Shown: piece after piece, positions 44,436-54,023 of the stretch | How the letters are laid out: each line of letters begins with the position of its first letter | Numbering within the stretch: the first letter of the stretch is position 1 | Source of the DNA: Pseudomonas subflava | GTDB lineage: Bacteria > Pseudomonadota > Gammaproteobacteria > Pseudomonadales > Pseudomonadaceae | DNA: 64,000 bases | Direction of reading: 5' to 3' | Assembly: GCF_023823685.1 (NCBI RefSeq) | Contig: NZ_JAMXBF010000009.1 | Location: 310,001 to 374,000 of the forward strand | The notes under the pieces: model-generated | Databases searched by the model: none | What the model was told of the DNA's origin: nothing | What the model saw: the letters and a program-made list of their open reading frames with translations, nothing else | Made by a program: the position numbers and the translations under genes

Positions 44436-45650
44436 TTACAGGTTGACGGCGGCGGGGCCGTCGGTGCGGGCATGGATGGCGAAGGAGCGGGCGTAGCCGG
44501 CCGGGTCGCTGCCATCCCAGACGCTGCCGTCGAGCAGGGTGGAACGGCGCATCTGCGCCTCCGGCACGGCGATGCCCAGGGCCTCGGCGGCGCTGCGGTA
44601 GATCTCCAGCTGGTGGATGCGGCGGGCGATGGCCAGGTAGTCCGGGTCGTCTTTGAGCAGACCCCAGCGGCGGAACTGGGTGAGGAACCAGATGCCGTCG
44701 GACAGCCAGGGCATGTTCACCTCGCCGTCGGCGAAGAAACGCAGCGGGTGGGCGTCCAGCCAGGCGTGGCCGAGGCCGTCCTCGTACTGGCCGAGGAAGC
44801 GCGGCTGGATCGCCGAGAGCGGCGCATCGACATAATCGCGGCTGCTGATCAGCTGCGCGGTGCCGCGGCGGTTCTCCTCGCTCTCGTCGATGAAGCGGCT
44901 GGCCTCGAGCACGGCCATGGTCAGCGCTCGCGCAGTGTTGGGGTAGTGCTCGACGAATTCGCGGGTCACGCCCAGCACCTTCTCCGGGTGGTCGGCCCAG
45001 ATGTCCTGGCTGGTGGCCAGGGTGAAGCCCTGGCCTTCCTCGACCGCCAGGGCGCCCCAGGGGCCGCCCGCGCAGAAGCCGTCAATCCGTGCGGCGCGCA
45101 GGTGAGCGACCATCTGCGACGGTGGCACCACCACGGTATTGACGTCTTCCAATGGGTGAATGCCCTGGGCGGCGAGCCAGTAGTACAGCCACATGGCGTG
45201 GGTGCCGGTGGGGAAGGTCTGGGCGAGGGTGAGTTTTGCACCGTTCTGGCGCACGCGTGCGGCGAGTGCCTCGGCAGTGGTCACGCCGGCCTGCATGAGC
45301 GGCTGCGACAGGTTGATGGCCTGGCCGTTCTGGCACAGGCCCATGAGGATGGCCAGCTCGGTGGCCGGCCCGCCGAGGCCGAGGTGCACGCCGTAGACCT
45401 GGCCGTAGAGCATCTGCGCGGCGTCGAGTTCGCCGCTCAGCAGGCGGTCGCGCAGGCCGGCCCAGGACGTCTGCCGCTGCAGGTTGAGGCTCAGGCCGTA
45501 GGGCTGGGCGAAGCCCTGGGTGGCCGCGACGATCAGCGAGGCGGAGTCGGTGAGGGCCATGAAGCCCAGGTTCAGTGCGCTCTTTTCCGGGGCATCGCTG
45601 CCCGCGACCCAGGCCAGGGCATCGCTACGAGGGGTGTTGCTGTCGATCAT
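44436..45650 (-). CDS. nasS: Nitrate-sensing protein NasS (NrtA-like)
   Basis: 404 residues from ATG 45650 with GGAA 6 bases upstream. No signal peptide. It has the NrtA/CmpA nitrate-binding fold (LNLGFMALTDSASLIVAATQ, FPTGTHAMWLYYWLAAQGI, DGFCAGGPWGALAVEEGQGF), but is cytosolic, as expected for NasS, which binds nitrate and controls NasT. Confidence 0.9.
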   Translation of the reverse strand: MIDSNTPRSDALAWVAGSDAPEKSALNLGFMALTDSASLIVAATQGFAQPYGLSLNLQRQTSWAGLRDRLLSGELDAAQMLYGQVYGVHLGLGGPATELAILMGLCQNGQAINLSQPLMQAGVTTAEALAARVRQNGAKLTLAQTFPTGTHAMWLYYWLAAQGIHPLEDVNTVVVPPSQMVAHLRAARIDGFCAGGPWGALAVEEGQGFTLATSQDIWADHPEKVLGVTREFVEHYPNTARALTMAVLEASRFIDESEENRRGTAQLISSRDYVDAPLSAIQPRFLGQYEDGLGHAWLDAHPLRFFADGEVNMPWLSDGIWFLTQFRRWGLLKDDPDYLAIARRIHQLEIYRSAAEALGIAVPEAQMRRSTLLDGSVWDGSDPAGYARSFAIHARTDGPAAVNL

Positions 45651-45807
45651 CTGTCGTTCCGCCGATGAACAAAAGGCGCCGCTCCGGGCCGCCGCAGGGG
45701 TGGCCGGAGACGACGCCATTGTCTATGGACGGGCCCCGCCGTTGGAGCGCGTCTTGCTGCACAGGGCCAAGCAAGCCATATGCCAGCGCGGAAACGTCGA
45801 GCGGGTG

Positions 45808-46017
45808 TCAGCGCTCGATGATCTGCTTGATCTGACTTTTCGGGATTTGCTGGATGCGCCCGTCGCTGTCCTCGAACTCGAACATGCCGGTGTCTTCGTC
45901 CAACTCCGGTTCTTCGTCGCTGGTCAGCAATTGGCCGTCGGTGGTGAGGATCAGGTGTTCACTGGCGCAGCCAGTGAGGGCGGTGAGGTACAGCAGGGCG
46001 GCTATCCAGTGTTTCAT
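45808..46017 (-). CDS. YgdI/YgdR-type small lipoprotein (copy 1)
   Basis: 69 residues from ATG 46017 (GGAG 6 bases upstream). Lipobox LTGC, then the YgdI/YgdR SH3-like core (HLILTTDGQLLTSDEEPELD, then IQQIPKSQIKQIIER). Paralogue of the next gene, 84 bases away. Function unknown. Confidence 0.88.
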   Translation of the reverse strand: MKHWIAALLYLTALTGCASEHLILTTDGQLLTSDEEPELDEDTGMFEFEDSDGRIQQIPKSQIKQIIER

Positions 46018-46101
46018 GAGGCGCTCCTGGGGAAGGAGAGGGTTCGCCTCCAGTATCCGCGCGCCGCCGCACATGGCAAGGCGGCGCGGGACGGATCGCC
46101 A

Positions 46102-46311
46102 TCAGCGCTCGATGATCTGCTTCACCGAGGTCTGCGGGATCTGCTGCTCGTTGCCTTCGGCGTCTTCATAGGTGATCAGGCCGGTCTCGTCATCGATCTC
46201 CGGCTTGTCCTCGGCGCTAAGCATCTGGCCGTCGGTGGTGGCGATGATGTAGTCGGTGGCGCAGCCGGTCAGGCCGAGGGTGCAGAGCAGGGCAAGAATC
46301 CAGGGTTTCAT
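46102..46311 (-). CDS. YgdI/YgdR-type small lipoprotein (copy 2)
   Basis: 69 residues, same length and plan as copy 1: lipobox LTGC, YIIATTDGQMLSAEDKPEID, and the shared end QIPQTSVKQIIER. The pair looks like a local tandem duplication. Confidence 0.88.
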   Translation of the reverse strand: MKPWILALLCTLGLTGCATDYIIATTDGQMLSAEDKPEIDDETGLITYEDAEGNEQQIPQTSVKQIIER

Positions 46312-46385
46312 GGTGAACTCCTTACGAATGGGTGCCCGCGAGGGGCTTCAGAAAATCCGACCATGGCTCGCCCGTTTCGCTCCAT

Positions 46386-46419
46386 AAAAAAAAAGCCCCG
46401 CACTGGGCGGGGCTTTTTT
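46386..46419. terminator. Bidirectional terminator next to acnB
   Basis: GCCCCGC (46395-46401) pairs with GCGGGGC (46407-46413) around ACTGG, with A9 before and T6 after. It ends acnB on the minus strand; both neighbours are on that strand. Confidence 0.93.
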
Positions 46420-46432
46420 CACAGCTTGACGC

Positions 46433-49042
46433 TTAGGCCTGGACGACCGGGATCTTGGCGTTGGCCGCGGCTTCACGGTACTCGGCCATCTGGTCGAAGG
46501 ACAGGTAGCGGTAGATGTCGGCAGCCATGCTGTCGATATCCTTCGCGTAGGCCATGTACTCCTCGACGGTCGGCAGCTTGCCGAGGATCGAGGAAACGGC
46601 GGCCAGCTCGGCCGAGGCCAGGAAGACGTCGGTGGCGTCGCCCAGGCGGTTCGGGAAGTTACGGGTGGAGGTGGAAACCACGGTGGCACCGGTCTGCACG
46701 CGCGCCTGGTTACCCATGCACAGCGAGCAACCCGGCATTTCCATGCGGGCGCCGGCCTTGCCGTAGATGCCGTAGTAGCCTTCCTCGGTCAGCTGGTGCT
46801 GGTCCATCTTGGTCGGCGGAGCCAGCCACAGACGGGTCGGGATACCGCCCTTGACCTTGTCGAGCAGCTTACCGGCGGCGCGGAAGTGACCGATGTTGGT
46901 CATGCAGGAACCGATGAACACCTCGTCGATCTTGCGACCCTGCACGCTGGACAGCAGGCGGGCGTCGTCCGGATCGTTCGGGGCGCACAGGACCGGCTCC
47001 TTGACGTCGGCCAGATCGATCTCGATCACGGCGGCGTACTCGGCGTCCTTGTCGGCTTCCAGCAGTTGCGGGTTGGCCAGCCAGGCTTCCATCGCCTGGG
47101 CGCGGCGCTCCATGGTGCGGGCATCGCCGTAGCCTTCGCCGATCATCCAGCGCAGCATGGTGATGTTGGACTTCAGGTACTCGGCGATGGCGCTTTCCGG
47201 CAGCTTGATGGTGCAACCGGCAGCGGAACGCTCGGCGGAGGCGTCGGACAGCTCGAAGGCCTGCTCGACGGTCAGCTCGTTCAGACCTTCGATCTCGAGA
47301 ATGCGGCCGGAGAAGATGTTCTTCTTGCCCTTCTTCTCGACGGTCAGCAGGCCGGCCTGGATGGCGTAGTAGGGGATGGCATGGACCAGGTCACGCAGGG
47401 TGATGCCCGGTTGCAGCTTGCCCTTGAAGCGCACCAGTACGGATTCCGGCATGTCCAGCGGCATGACGCCGGTGGCGGCGGCGAAGGCCACCAGGCCGGA
47501 ACCGGCCGGGAAGGAGATGCCCAGCGGGAAGCGGGTGTGCGAGTCACCACCGGTACCGACGGTGTCCGGCAGCAGCATGCGGTTCAGCCAGCTGTGGATG
47601 ATGCCGTCGCCCGGGCGCAGGGACACACCGCCGCGGGTCATGATGAAGTCCGGCAGGGTGTGGTGGGTCTTGACGTCGATCGGCTTCGGATAGGCGGCGG
47701 TGTGGCAGAAGGACTGCATCACCAGGTCGGCGGAGAAGCCCAGGCACGCCAGGTCCTTCAGCTCGTCGCGGGTCATCGGGCCGGTGGTGTCCTGGGAGCC
47801 GACGGTGGTCATCTTCGGCTCGCAGTAGGTGCCCGGGCGCACGCCCTTGCCTTCCGGCAGACCGCAGGCGCGACCGACCATCTTCTGGGCCAGGGTGAAG
47901 CCCTTGCCGCTGTCGGCCGGGGATTCCGGCTTCTTGAACAGAGTGGACGGGGCCAGGCCCAGCTCGGCGCGGGCCTTCTCGGTCAGGCCACGGCCGACGA
48001 TCAGCGGAATACGGCCGCCGGCGCGGACTTCGTCCAGCAGCACGTCGGTCTTCAGCTGGAAGGTGGTGACCAGCTCGTCGCTGCCGTTGCGGCGCACTTC
48101 GCCCTTGATCGGGTACACGTCGATGACGTCGCCCATGGCCAGGTTGGTGCAGTCGAACTCGATCGGCAGGGCGCCGGCGTCTTCCATGGTGTTGTAGAAG
48201 ATCGGGGCGATCTTGGTGCCGAAGCAGAAACCACCGGCGCGCTTGTTCGGCACGTTCGGGATGTCGTCGCCGAAGAACCACAGCACCGAGTTGGTGGCGG
48301 ACTTACGGGAGGAACCGGTGCCGACCACGTCACCGACGTAGGCGACCGGGAAGCCTTTGGCCTTCAGCTCTTCCATCTGCTTGATGGGGCCGACGGAGCC
48401 CGGCTGATCCGGGTTGATGCCGTCGCGGGCCATTTTCAGCATGGCCAGGGCGTGCAGCGGGATGTCCGGGCGGGACCAGGCATCCGGAGCCGGCGACAGG
48501 TCGTCGGTGTTGGTTTCGCCGGTGACCTTGAACACGGTCAGGGACACTTTTTCCGGTACGGCAGGGCGCTTGGTGAACCACTCGCCATCGGCCCAGGACT
48601 GCATCACGGCCTTGGCGGCGGCGTTGCCGTTCTTGGCGCGCTCGGCGACGTCGTGGAAGGCGTCGAACATCAGCAGGGTGTGCTTGAGTTGCTCGGCGGC
48701 GACTTCGGCCAGCTCGGGGCTGTCCAGCAGTTCGACCATGGTGGCGATGTTGTAGCCGCCCTGCATGGTGCCCAGCAGCTCGACGGCGTGCTTCTTGTCG
48801 ATCAGCGGGGAGGAGGCTTCGCCCTTGGCCACGGCGGAGAGGAAACCGGCCTTCACGTAGGCCGCTTCGTCCACACCTGGCGGTACGCGGTTGGTGATCA
48901 GATCAAGCAGGAAGGCTTCTTCGCCGGCCGGCGGGTTCTTCAGCAGCTCGACCAGGCCTGCGGTTTGTTCGGCGCTCAGCGGCTGGGGCACGATCCCCTG
49001 GGCGGCACGCTCTTCTACGTGTTTGCGATAGGCTTCAAGCAC
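46433..49042 (-). CDS. acnB: Aconitate hydratase B
   Basis: 869 residues from GTG 49042 (product [16 protein letters not shown]), chosen over the in-frame ATG five codons upstream because GAGGG is 8 bases before the GTG and this gives the usual AcnB N-terminus. HEAT-like N-terminal domain, swivel domain, and 4Fe-4S ligand cysteines in the C-terminal half ([11 protein letters not shown] and the [12 protein letters not shown] pair). It converts citrate to isocitrate in the TCA cycle, and the apo form can bind RNA. It has a long, repeat-bearing upstream region. Confidence 0.98.
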   Translation of the reverse strand: MLEAYRKHVEERAAQGIVPQPLSAEQTAGLVELLKNPPAGEEAFLLDLITNRVPPGVDEAAYVKAGFLSAVAKGEASSPLIDKKHAVELLGTMQGGYNIATMVELLDSPELAEVAAEQLKHTLLMFDAFHDVAERAKNGNAAAKAVMQSWADGEWFTKRPAVPEKVSLTVFKVTGETNTDDLSPAPDAWSRPDIPLHALAMLKMARDGINPDQPGSVGPIKQMEELKAKGFPVAYVGDVVGTGSSRKSATNSVLWFFGDDIPNVPNKRAGGFCFGTKIAPIFYNTMEDAGALPIEFDCTNLAMGDVIDVYPIKGEVRRNGSDELVTTFQLKTDVLLDEVRAGGRIPLIVGRGLTEKARAELGLAPSTLFKKPESPADSGKGFTLAQKMVGRACGLPEGKGVRPGTYCEPKMTTVGSQDTTGPMTRDELKDLACLGFSADLVMQSFCHTAAYPKPIDVKTHHTLPDFIMTRGGVSLRPGDGIIHSWLNRMLLPDTVGTGGDSHTRFPLGISFPAGSGLVAFAAATGVMPLDMPESVLVRFKGKLQPGITLRDLVHAIPYYAIQAGLLTVEKKGKKNIFSGRILEIEGLNELTVEQAFELSDASAERSAAGCTIKLPESAIAEYLKSNITMLRWMIGEGYGDARTMERRAQAMEAWLANPQLLEADKDAEYAAVIEIDLADVKEPVLCAPNDPDDARLLSSVQGRKIDEVFIGSCMTNIGHFRAAGKLLDKVKGGIPTRLWLAPPTKMDQHQLTEEGYYGIYGKAGARMEMPGCSLCMGNQARVQTGATVVSTSTRNFPNRLGDATDVFLASAELAAVSSILGKLPTVEEYMAYAKDIDSMAADIYRYLSFDQMAEYREAAANAKIPVVQA

Positions 49043-49498
49043 AGTTATTACCCTCATCAGTGGTCGCGGTGGCCCGCAACGCTCATCCAGAAAACCCTCG
49101 CACGTCGCGCCGCTGCGCTTTTTGGGCGCACTGGCCGGCGGGTCGACGGTCTCATAACGAAGCTGCTTTCAAAGTTTTACGCCGCAGGAAGCGAGGGGAG
49201 GATGAGGGCTGGCGCGGGGCTTGAAAGGGCCCGGCGCCAACGGCGCTCCTGGCGGGTCGACTGTGCTCGTGACGCTTTGAAAACAGCTTCAGACGGACAT
49301 CGGTGCCTAAAAAGGCGGTCCGATTCTACTGGAACAGGACGGCAAAGTTAAGCGCAAACCCCGTTCCGGACGGGCTCTAGGCTACTGCCCGTCGCCCGGC
49401 CGGCAAGTCGACAAAGGTCTGATCGGTCATGGTGACCCTGCCGGGGCGAGCCGCTATCATGGGCCGCCTGTTTCACAGCGCCCGTTTTCGCTCCCCTC
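49043..49498. other. Long intergenic region between acnB and the DUF1289 gene
   Basis: 456 bases without a gene. GGCGGGTCGAC is directly repeated at 49137-49147 and 49251-49261; GAAGCTGCTTTCAAAG at 49159-49174 is inverted at 49275-49290 with one mismatch. A possible acnB promoter on the minus strand has -10 TAGAAT (49323-49328) and a weak -35. A possible promoter for the + strand gene is GTGACC (49432-49437), 17 bases, TATCAT (49455-49460). Confidence 0.5.
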
Positions 49499-49975
49499 AT
49501 GTCCAATCAGCGCATCAAGACGCCCTGCGTCGGTCTCTGCTCCACCGTCTACGGCGACCTGGTGTGCCGCGGCTGCAAGCGTTTCCATCATGAAGTGGTG
49601 AACTGGAACGCCTACACCGACGATGAGAAGCGCGCCGTGTGGAAGCGCCTGGAAGTGCTGCTGGTGCAGGTGATGCAGGGCAAGGTCGAGGTGTTCGACC
49701 CGCAGCGCCTGCGGGCTCAGCTCGAGCAGCACCAGGTGCGCTTCGTGCCAGAACAGTCCGAATACTGCTGGGCCTACCAGTTGATCGCCCGCGCGTCGCG
49801 CTTCATCAATCGCCTCGATGCCTACGGCATGGCATTGCTGCCGGAGTTCCGCGACTGGCCACTGCCGGAGCTGCGCGAGGCCATCGATCGCGAATTCTTC
49901 CTGCTCTCCGAGGCGCACTACGAGCGTTACATCGTGCCACGCTTCCTGCGCGAGGGCATGGAAGTCCGGGTCTGA
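49499..49975 (+). CDS. DUF1289 protein with Cys cluster
   Basis: 158 residues. The N-terminal DUF1289 motif TPCVGLCSTVYGDLVCRGCKR holds four cysteines in a CxxxC...CxxC pattern suited to metal or Fe-S binding. The rest is helical. Members are widespread proteobacterial proteins of unknown role; position after acnB resembles PA1788. Confidence 0.85.
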   Translation: MSNQRIKTPCVGLCSTVYGDLVCRGCKRFHHEVVNWNAYTDDEKRAVWKRLEVLLVQVMQGKVEVFDPQRLRAQLEQHQVRFVPEQSEYCWAYQLIARASRFINRLDAYGMALLPEFRDWPLPELREAIDREFFLLSEAHYERYIVPRFLREGMEVRV

Positions 49976-49986
49976 CGCGCCACCAT

Positions 49987-50014
49987 GAAAAAAGCCGCCC
50001 TCGGGCGGCTTTTT
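49987..50014. terminator. Bidirectional terminator between DUF1289 and Usp genes
   Basis: AGCCGCC (49993-49999) pairs with GGCGGCT (50004-50010) around CTCG, flanked by A and T runs. Confidence 0.92.
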
Positions 50015-50029
50015 CGTCTGCGGCTGGGC

Positions 50030-50893
50030 TCAGCGCTGGGCCACCAGCTCCTCCAGATGGGCGATGATGGCGTCCGGCTTGAGCACCAGCACGTCGCTTT
50101 CCAGCGCGTCCAGCACCACTTCGGCGGTGTTGCCGATCAGCGCGCCGGACAGACCGGTGCGCGCCACGGTGCCGACCACGGTGACCACCGCGCCGAGGCG
50201 CTGCGCGGTGTAGGGAATCAGCACATCGGCCGGGCCTTCCTCTACGTGCAGACGTTCGTCGCTGACGTCGTATTCGGCCTGGAAGGCCTTGCACTGCTCG
50301 CGGTAGCGCGCCTCGATGCTCTCCTTGAGCTGGAAGGTCGGGTCGGCGGCCGAGAGCATGGGCGAGGGGTGGGCGCTGATCACGTGCAGGGTGCCGTTGG
50401 CCAGGCGGGCAATGTCGTAGCCGTGGCTGACGATGCCCGAATGCAGGGTGCGGTGCTCGGAGTCGCTGTTGCCGACATCCACTGCAGCGAGAATGATGCC
50501 GCCGGTCCAGGGCGTGGCCGTCTTCACCATCAGCACCGGGCTCGGGCAGTAGCGCAGCAGCTTCCAGTCGTCGGGGGTGAGCAGGGCCTTCTTCAGCGGG
50601 TTATCCGGCACGTGCTGCTTGATCACCAGACCGCAGCCCTCGGCCTGCTGCGCGGCGATGACGGTCTGGTAGTAGCTCTCATGCCAGGCCTGCTGAATGG
50701 AGGCACTGAAGCCTTCCTGCTGCAGAACGGCCTGCTGTTCGGCCAGATAGGCGCCGTGATCGCCCTTTTTGTCGCAGACCAGCAGGTGCAGATGGGACTG
50801 AGTGACGCCGGCGATCAGCTTGGCGCGCCTGAGCGCCAGACCCTCGGTCTGCTGCGGGTCCATCACCACCAGAATACTGCGTATGGCTTGCAT
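50030..50893 (-). CDS. Tandem universal stress protein (UspE-like)
   Basis: 287 residues from ATG 50893 (GGGAG upstream). Two Usp alpha/beta domains, about 1-130 (AIRSILVVMDPQQTEGLALR, KQHVPDNP) and about 135-285 (ILAAVDVGNSD, TVARTGLSGALIGNTAEVVL). The second domain's G-rich motif is the likely nucleotide-binding loop. Expected to be a cytosolic stress and stationary-phase protein. Divergent from miaE. Confidence 0.88.
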   Translation of the reverse strand: MQAIRSILVVMDPQQTEGLALRRAKLIAGVTQSHLHLLVCDKKGDHGAYLAEQQAVLQQEGFSASIQQAWHESYYQTVIAAQQAEGCGLVIKQHVPDNPLKKALLTPDDWKLLRYCPSPVLMVKTATPWTGGIILAAVDVGNSDSEHRTLHSGIVSHGYDIARLANGTLHVISAHPSPMLSAADPTFQLKESIEARYREQCKAFQAEYDVSDERLHVEEGPADVLIPYTAQRLGAVVTVVGTVARTGLSGALIGNTAEVVLDALESDVLVLKPDAIIAHLEELVAQR

Positions 50894-50993
50894 GAGCGTC
50901 TCCCTGAGCTTGGTTGCTTGCACTATAGAGGTGGCGGCTGGCTACGGTCTTGACCTGCATCACGGCGTCGCTGGCCCCGCACGGCTTCATCCG

Positions 50994-50999
50994 TATAAT
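50994..50999 (+). promoter_or_regulatory. -10 element of miaE
   Basis: TATAAT perfect consensus followed by GGCCCGCC; no good -35 at 17 bases. Its position argues against the ATG at 50998 being the start codon. Confidence 0.5.
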
Positions 51000-51045
51000 G
51001 GCCCGCCCTCGCAGCCCTGCCAACAGCACCACCTGGAAGACCGTC

Positions 51046-51651
51046 TTGAACCTGCCCGAGATCCCGCAGTTCCTCGCCTGCTCCACCCCCGACGCCTGGG
51101 TGACCGCGGCCCTGGCCGATCAGGAAACCCTGCTGATCGATCATAAGAACAACGAGTTCAAGGCGGCCTCGACGGCCATGGCGCTGATCGCCAAGTACAA
51201 CCAGGCGCTGGACCTGGTCAACTTCATGTCGCGCCTGGCCCGCGAGGAGCTGGTGCACCATGAGCAGGTGCTGCGCATCATGAAGAAGCGGCGCATCGAG
51301 CCGCGCCCCGTGTCGGCCTCGCGCTATGCGTCGGGCCTGCGCAAGCAGGTGCGCAACCACGAGCCGCAGAAGCTGGTCGACACGCTGGTGGTGGGCGCTT
51401 TCATCGAGGCACGCAGCTGCGAGCGCTTCGAGGCGCTGGTGCCGCATCTGGACGAGGAGCTGGGCAAGTTCTACGGCGGCCTGCTCAAGTCCGAGGCGCG
51501 TCACTACCAGGGCTACCTCAAGCTGGCCTATCAGTACGGCGAGGCGAGCGACGTCGAGCGCACCATCGGCCGGGTCCGCGAGGCCGAGCGCGAGCTGATC
51601 GAGTCATCCGACACGGAGTTCCGCTTCCACAGCGGCGTGCCCTCGGCCTGA
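51046..51651 (+). CDS. miaE: tRNA-(ms2io6A)-hydroxylase
   Basis: 201 residues from TTG 51046 (product NLPEIPQFLACSTPDAW), with GGAAG 6 bases upstream; an in-frame ATG at 50998 falls inside the -10 box. Di-iron ligands are visible in LAREELVHHEQV (ExxH plus E), FIEARSCERFE and LKSEARHYQGY. MiaE hydroxylates the isopentenyl group of ms2i6A37 in tRNA using O2. Confidence 0.93.
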   Translation: MNLPEIPQFLACSTPDAWVTAALADQETLLIDHKNNEFKAASTAMALIAKYNQALDLVNFMSRLAREELVHHEQVLRIMKKRRIEPRPVSASRYASGLRKQVRNHEPQKLVDTLVVGAFIEARSCERFEALVPHLDEELGKFYGGLLKSEARHYQGYLKLAYQYGEASDVERTIGRVREAERELIESSDTEFRFHSGVPSA

Positions 51652-51670
51652 CCGCTTTCCTGCGGGCATG

Positions 51671-51700
51671 AAAAAGCCGGACTCGTGGTCCGGCTTTTTT
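51671..51700. terminator. Bidirectional terminator between miaE and bfd
   Basis: GCCGGAC (51676-51682) pairs with GTCCGGC (51688-51694) around TCGTG, with A5 before and T6 after. Confidence 0.93.
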
Positions 51701-51713
51701 GCATTCGGAACGA

Positions 51714-51932
51714 TCAGGCGGCGACGAAACTGGCGGGGTAGGCGAGGGCGGCCTGGCTGCTCTGTACTTCGTTCAGCGTGTCGCGCACCACCTGCTTGGC
51801 CAGGCAGGCGCACTTGCCGCACTGGGTACCCACGCCAAGGCTCTCGCGTACGTCACGATAGCTGCAGCAGCCTTCATAGATGGCTTCGCGGATTTGACCG
51901 TCGGTAACACCCTGGCAGAGGCAAACGTACAT
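51714..51932 (-). CDS. bfd: Bacterioferritin-associated ferredoxin
   Basis: 72 residues. The BFD [2Fe-2S] cysteines are Cys4, Cys6, Cys38 and Cys41 (MYVCLCQGVTDGQI and GVGTQCGKC). Bfd reduces the core iron of bacterioferritin to release Fe2+ under iron shortage. A Fur-like site lies upstream. No bacterioferritin gene is adjacent. Confidence 0.95.
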   Translation of the reverse strand: MYVCLCQGVTDGQIREAIYEGCCSYRDVRESLGVGTQCGKCACLAKQVVRDTLNEVQSSQAALAYPASFVAA

Positions 51933-51972
51933 GGGCAGACTCGAAGTGGTGTGGAAACGCTGTTGGGATCGG

Positions 51973-51992
51973 ATACTAATGTTAATGAGAAT
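51973..51992 (-). promoter_or_regulatory. Fur-like box upstream of bfd
   Basis: ATACTAATGTTAATGAGAAT is AT-rich and resembles overlapping Fur hexamers (AATGTT, AATGAG, AAT); it is about 40 bases upstream of the bfd start, a normal Fur position for an iron-repressed bfd gene. Confidence 0.6.
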
Positions 51993-52060
51993 GCTTGTCA
52001 AAGCGTGACGGAATTTCTTCCTGTCTGCATGTGTTTCCGAAGCCGGCAAAACCAGCAGAC

Positions 52061-52086
52061 AAAAAAACGCCGCATTGCTGCGGCGT
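52061..52086 (-). terminator. Terminator of rnt
   Basis: ACGCCGC (52067-52073) pairs with GCGGCGT (52080-52086) around ATTGCT; the A7 run at 52061-52067 is the T tract on the minus strand. Confidence 0.88.
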
Positions 52087-52128
52087 CGTTCGAGCGGTTG
52101 CGGTGCGCTCGGCGCACCCAAGGCGGAC

Positions 52129-52803
52129 TCAGTGATCGAAGTCGTCCCAGCCGCCCATCTCCTTCCAGCGATTGACGATGCCGCAGAACAGCTCGGCGGT
52201 CTTCTCGGTGTCGTAGCGCGCCGAGTGCGCCTCCTTGCCATCGAAGTCGATGCCGGCGGCCTGGCAGGCCTTGGCCAGTACCGTCTGGCCATAGGCGAGT
52301 CCGGCCAGGGTGGCGGTGTCGAAGCTGGAGAAGGGGTGGAACGGATTGCGCTTGAGCTCGCAGCGGGCCACGGCGGCGTTGAGGAAGCCGAGGTCGAAGC
52401 TGCTGTTGTGGCCGACCAGGATTGCGCGCTTGCAGCCGTTGGATTTGATCGACTTGCGCAGGCCCTTGAAGATCTCGGTCAGCGCGTGCTCCTCGCTCAC
52501 CGCCTGGCGCAGCGGGTGATCGAGCTTGATGCCGGTGAACTCCAGCGCCGCCGCCTCGATGTTGGCGCCTTCGAAGGGCTCGACCCGGAAGAAATGGGTA
52601 TGGTCGGGGTAGAGGAAGCCGCCCTCGTCCATGGCGATGGTGGTCGCCGCAATCTCCAGCAGGGCGTCGGTGGCGGCATTGAAGCCGCCGGTTTCCACGT
52701 CCACCACCACCGGCAGGTAACCGCGAAAGCGCGCGGCCATCGGATGGCGCGGGCCCGGCGGCAGGCTGCCGTCGAGTTCGTCGTCGAACTGTTCTTCGCT
52801 CAC
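52129..52803 (-). CDS. rnt: Ribonuclease T
   Basis: 224 residues from GTG 52803, which overlaps the pyrC stop (GTGA); the longer frame to 52899 lies inside pyrC. DEDD exonuclease motifs: [21 protein letters not shown], and [13 protein letters not shown]. RNase T trims 3' ends of tRNA and other stable RNAs and turns over the tRNA CCA end. Confidence 0.95.
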   Translation of the reverse strand: MSEEQFDDELDGSLPPGPRHPMAARFRGYLPVVVDVETGGFNAATDALLEIAATTIAMDEGGFLYPDHTHFFRVEPFEGANIEAAALEFTGIKLDHPLRQAVSEEHALTEIFKGLRKSIKSNGCKRAILVGHNSSFDLGFLNAAVARCELKRNPFHPFSSFDTATLAGLAYGQTVLAKACQAAGIDFDGKEAHSARYDTEKTAELFCGIVNRWKEMGGWDDFDH

Positions 52804-53846
52804 GCCTGTTCCTCCAGCAGTCGCCAACGCAGCTTCTCGCCAGCGCGCAGCGGAATCACCTCCTGCTCGCCGAACGGCAGGCTGGCCGGGGCGCTCCATT
52901 CGTCCCTGACCAGGGTGATGCGGTCGGTGTTGCGCGGCAGGCCGTAGAAGTCCGGGCCGTGCTGGCTGGCGAAGGCCTCGAGTTTATCCAGCGCGTTGCG
53001 CTGTTCGAAGGCCTCGGCATACAGCTCGATGGCGGCGTAGGCGGTGTAGCAGCCGGCGCAGCCGCAGGCGGCTTCCTTGGCGTGCCTGGCGTGGGGCGCC
53101 GAGTCGGTGCCCAGGAAGAATTTCGGGCTGCCGCTGGTCGCCGCGTCCAGCAGGGCTTCCTGATGGGTGTTGCGCTTGAGGATTGGCAGGCAATAGAAGT
53201 GCGGGCGGATGCCGCCGACCAGCATGTGGTTGCGGTTGTACAGCAGGTGGTGGGCGGTGATGGTGGCGCCGACGTTGGCCGAGGCACCACGAACGAACTG
53301 AGCCGCGTCGCCGGTGGTTATGTGTTCGAACACTACCTTCAGTGTCGGGAAACGCTCGACCACGCGTACCAGATGCTCGTCGATGAAGCGCTTCTCGCGG
53401 TCGAACACGTCGACCTCGGCGCGGGTGACTTCACCGTGGACCAGCAGCGGCAGGCCGACCTCGGCCATGGCCTCCAGCACCGGGAAGATATTGTCGATGC
53501 TGGTCACGCCGGAGTCGGAGTTGGTGGTGGCGCCGGCCGGGTAGAGCTTGGCGGCGTGCACGAGGCCGCTGGCCTTGGCGGCGCGCACGTCTTCGGCGCT
53601 GGTCTTGTCGGTGAGGTAAAGCACCATCAGCGGCTCGAAGCGGCTGCCGGCCGGGCGGGCGGCCAGGATGCGCTCGCGGTAGGCGTCGGCCTCGGCAGCG
53701 TTGCGCACCGGCGGCACCAGGTTGGGCATGATGATGGCGCGTGCGAAGGTCCGCGCGACGTCGCGGACGGTGTGCTGCAGGACGGCGCCATCGCGCAGAT
53801 GGATGTGCCAGTCATCGGGGCGCAGCAGGGTAATGCGGTCGGACAT
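52800..53846 (-). CDS. pyrC: Dihydroorotase (class II)
   Basis: 348 residues. Zinc ligands HIHLRDG, the lysine carbamate region [22 protein letters not shown] and the catalytic Asp in GTDSAPHA are present. It cyclises carbamoyl aspartate to dihydroorotate in pyrimidine synthesis. Translationally coupled to rnt downstream. Confidence 0.97.
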   Translation of the reverse strand: MSDRITLLRPDDWHIHLRDGAVLQHTVRDVARTFARAIIMPNLVPPVRNAAEADAYRERILAARPAGSRFEPLMVLYLTDKTSAEDVRAAKASGLVHAAKLYPAGATTNSDSGVTSIDNIFPVLEAMAEVGLPLLVHGEVTRAEVDVFDREKRFIDEHLVRVVERFPTLKVVFEHITTGDAAQFVRGASANVGATITAHHLLYNRNHMLVGGIRPHFYCLPILKRNTHQEALLDAATSGSPKFFLGTDSAPHARHAKEAACGCAGCYTAYAAIELYAEAFEQRNALDKLEAFASQHGPDFYGLPRNTDRITLVRDEWSAPASLPFGEQEVIPLRAGEKLRWRLLEEQA

Positions 53847-53961
53847 GGGAGTTCCCGGCAGGTAAAACGTGGGCGAATGCTACCAGTTTTGCCTCGCAGG
53901 CTGTTCCCGTTTCGTCCGCGCTGCGGTCGCGAAAGGGGCGACGGACGCGTCTTCCCGCCTA

Positions 53962-53988
53962 TCAAGTTTCCCGGGCGGCCGCCGATAT
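53962..53988 (+). promoter_or_regulatory. Sigma-28 (FliA) promoter of motY
   Basis: TCAAGTTT (53962-53969), 11 bases, GCCGATAT (53981-53988) closely match the flagellar sigma-28 consensus TAAAGTTT-N11-GCCGATAA with the exact spacing. Transcription would begin near 53995. Confidence 0.8.
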
Positions 53989-54023
53989 GGGCTATGAACG
54001 CCGTATCCACGACGGAGCCGATC

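Noticed and set aside
52959..53993. Upstream extension of motY
   Set aside because: It runs antisense through pyrC. The sigma-28 promoter and ribosome site define the start at 54024.
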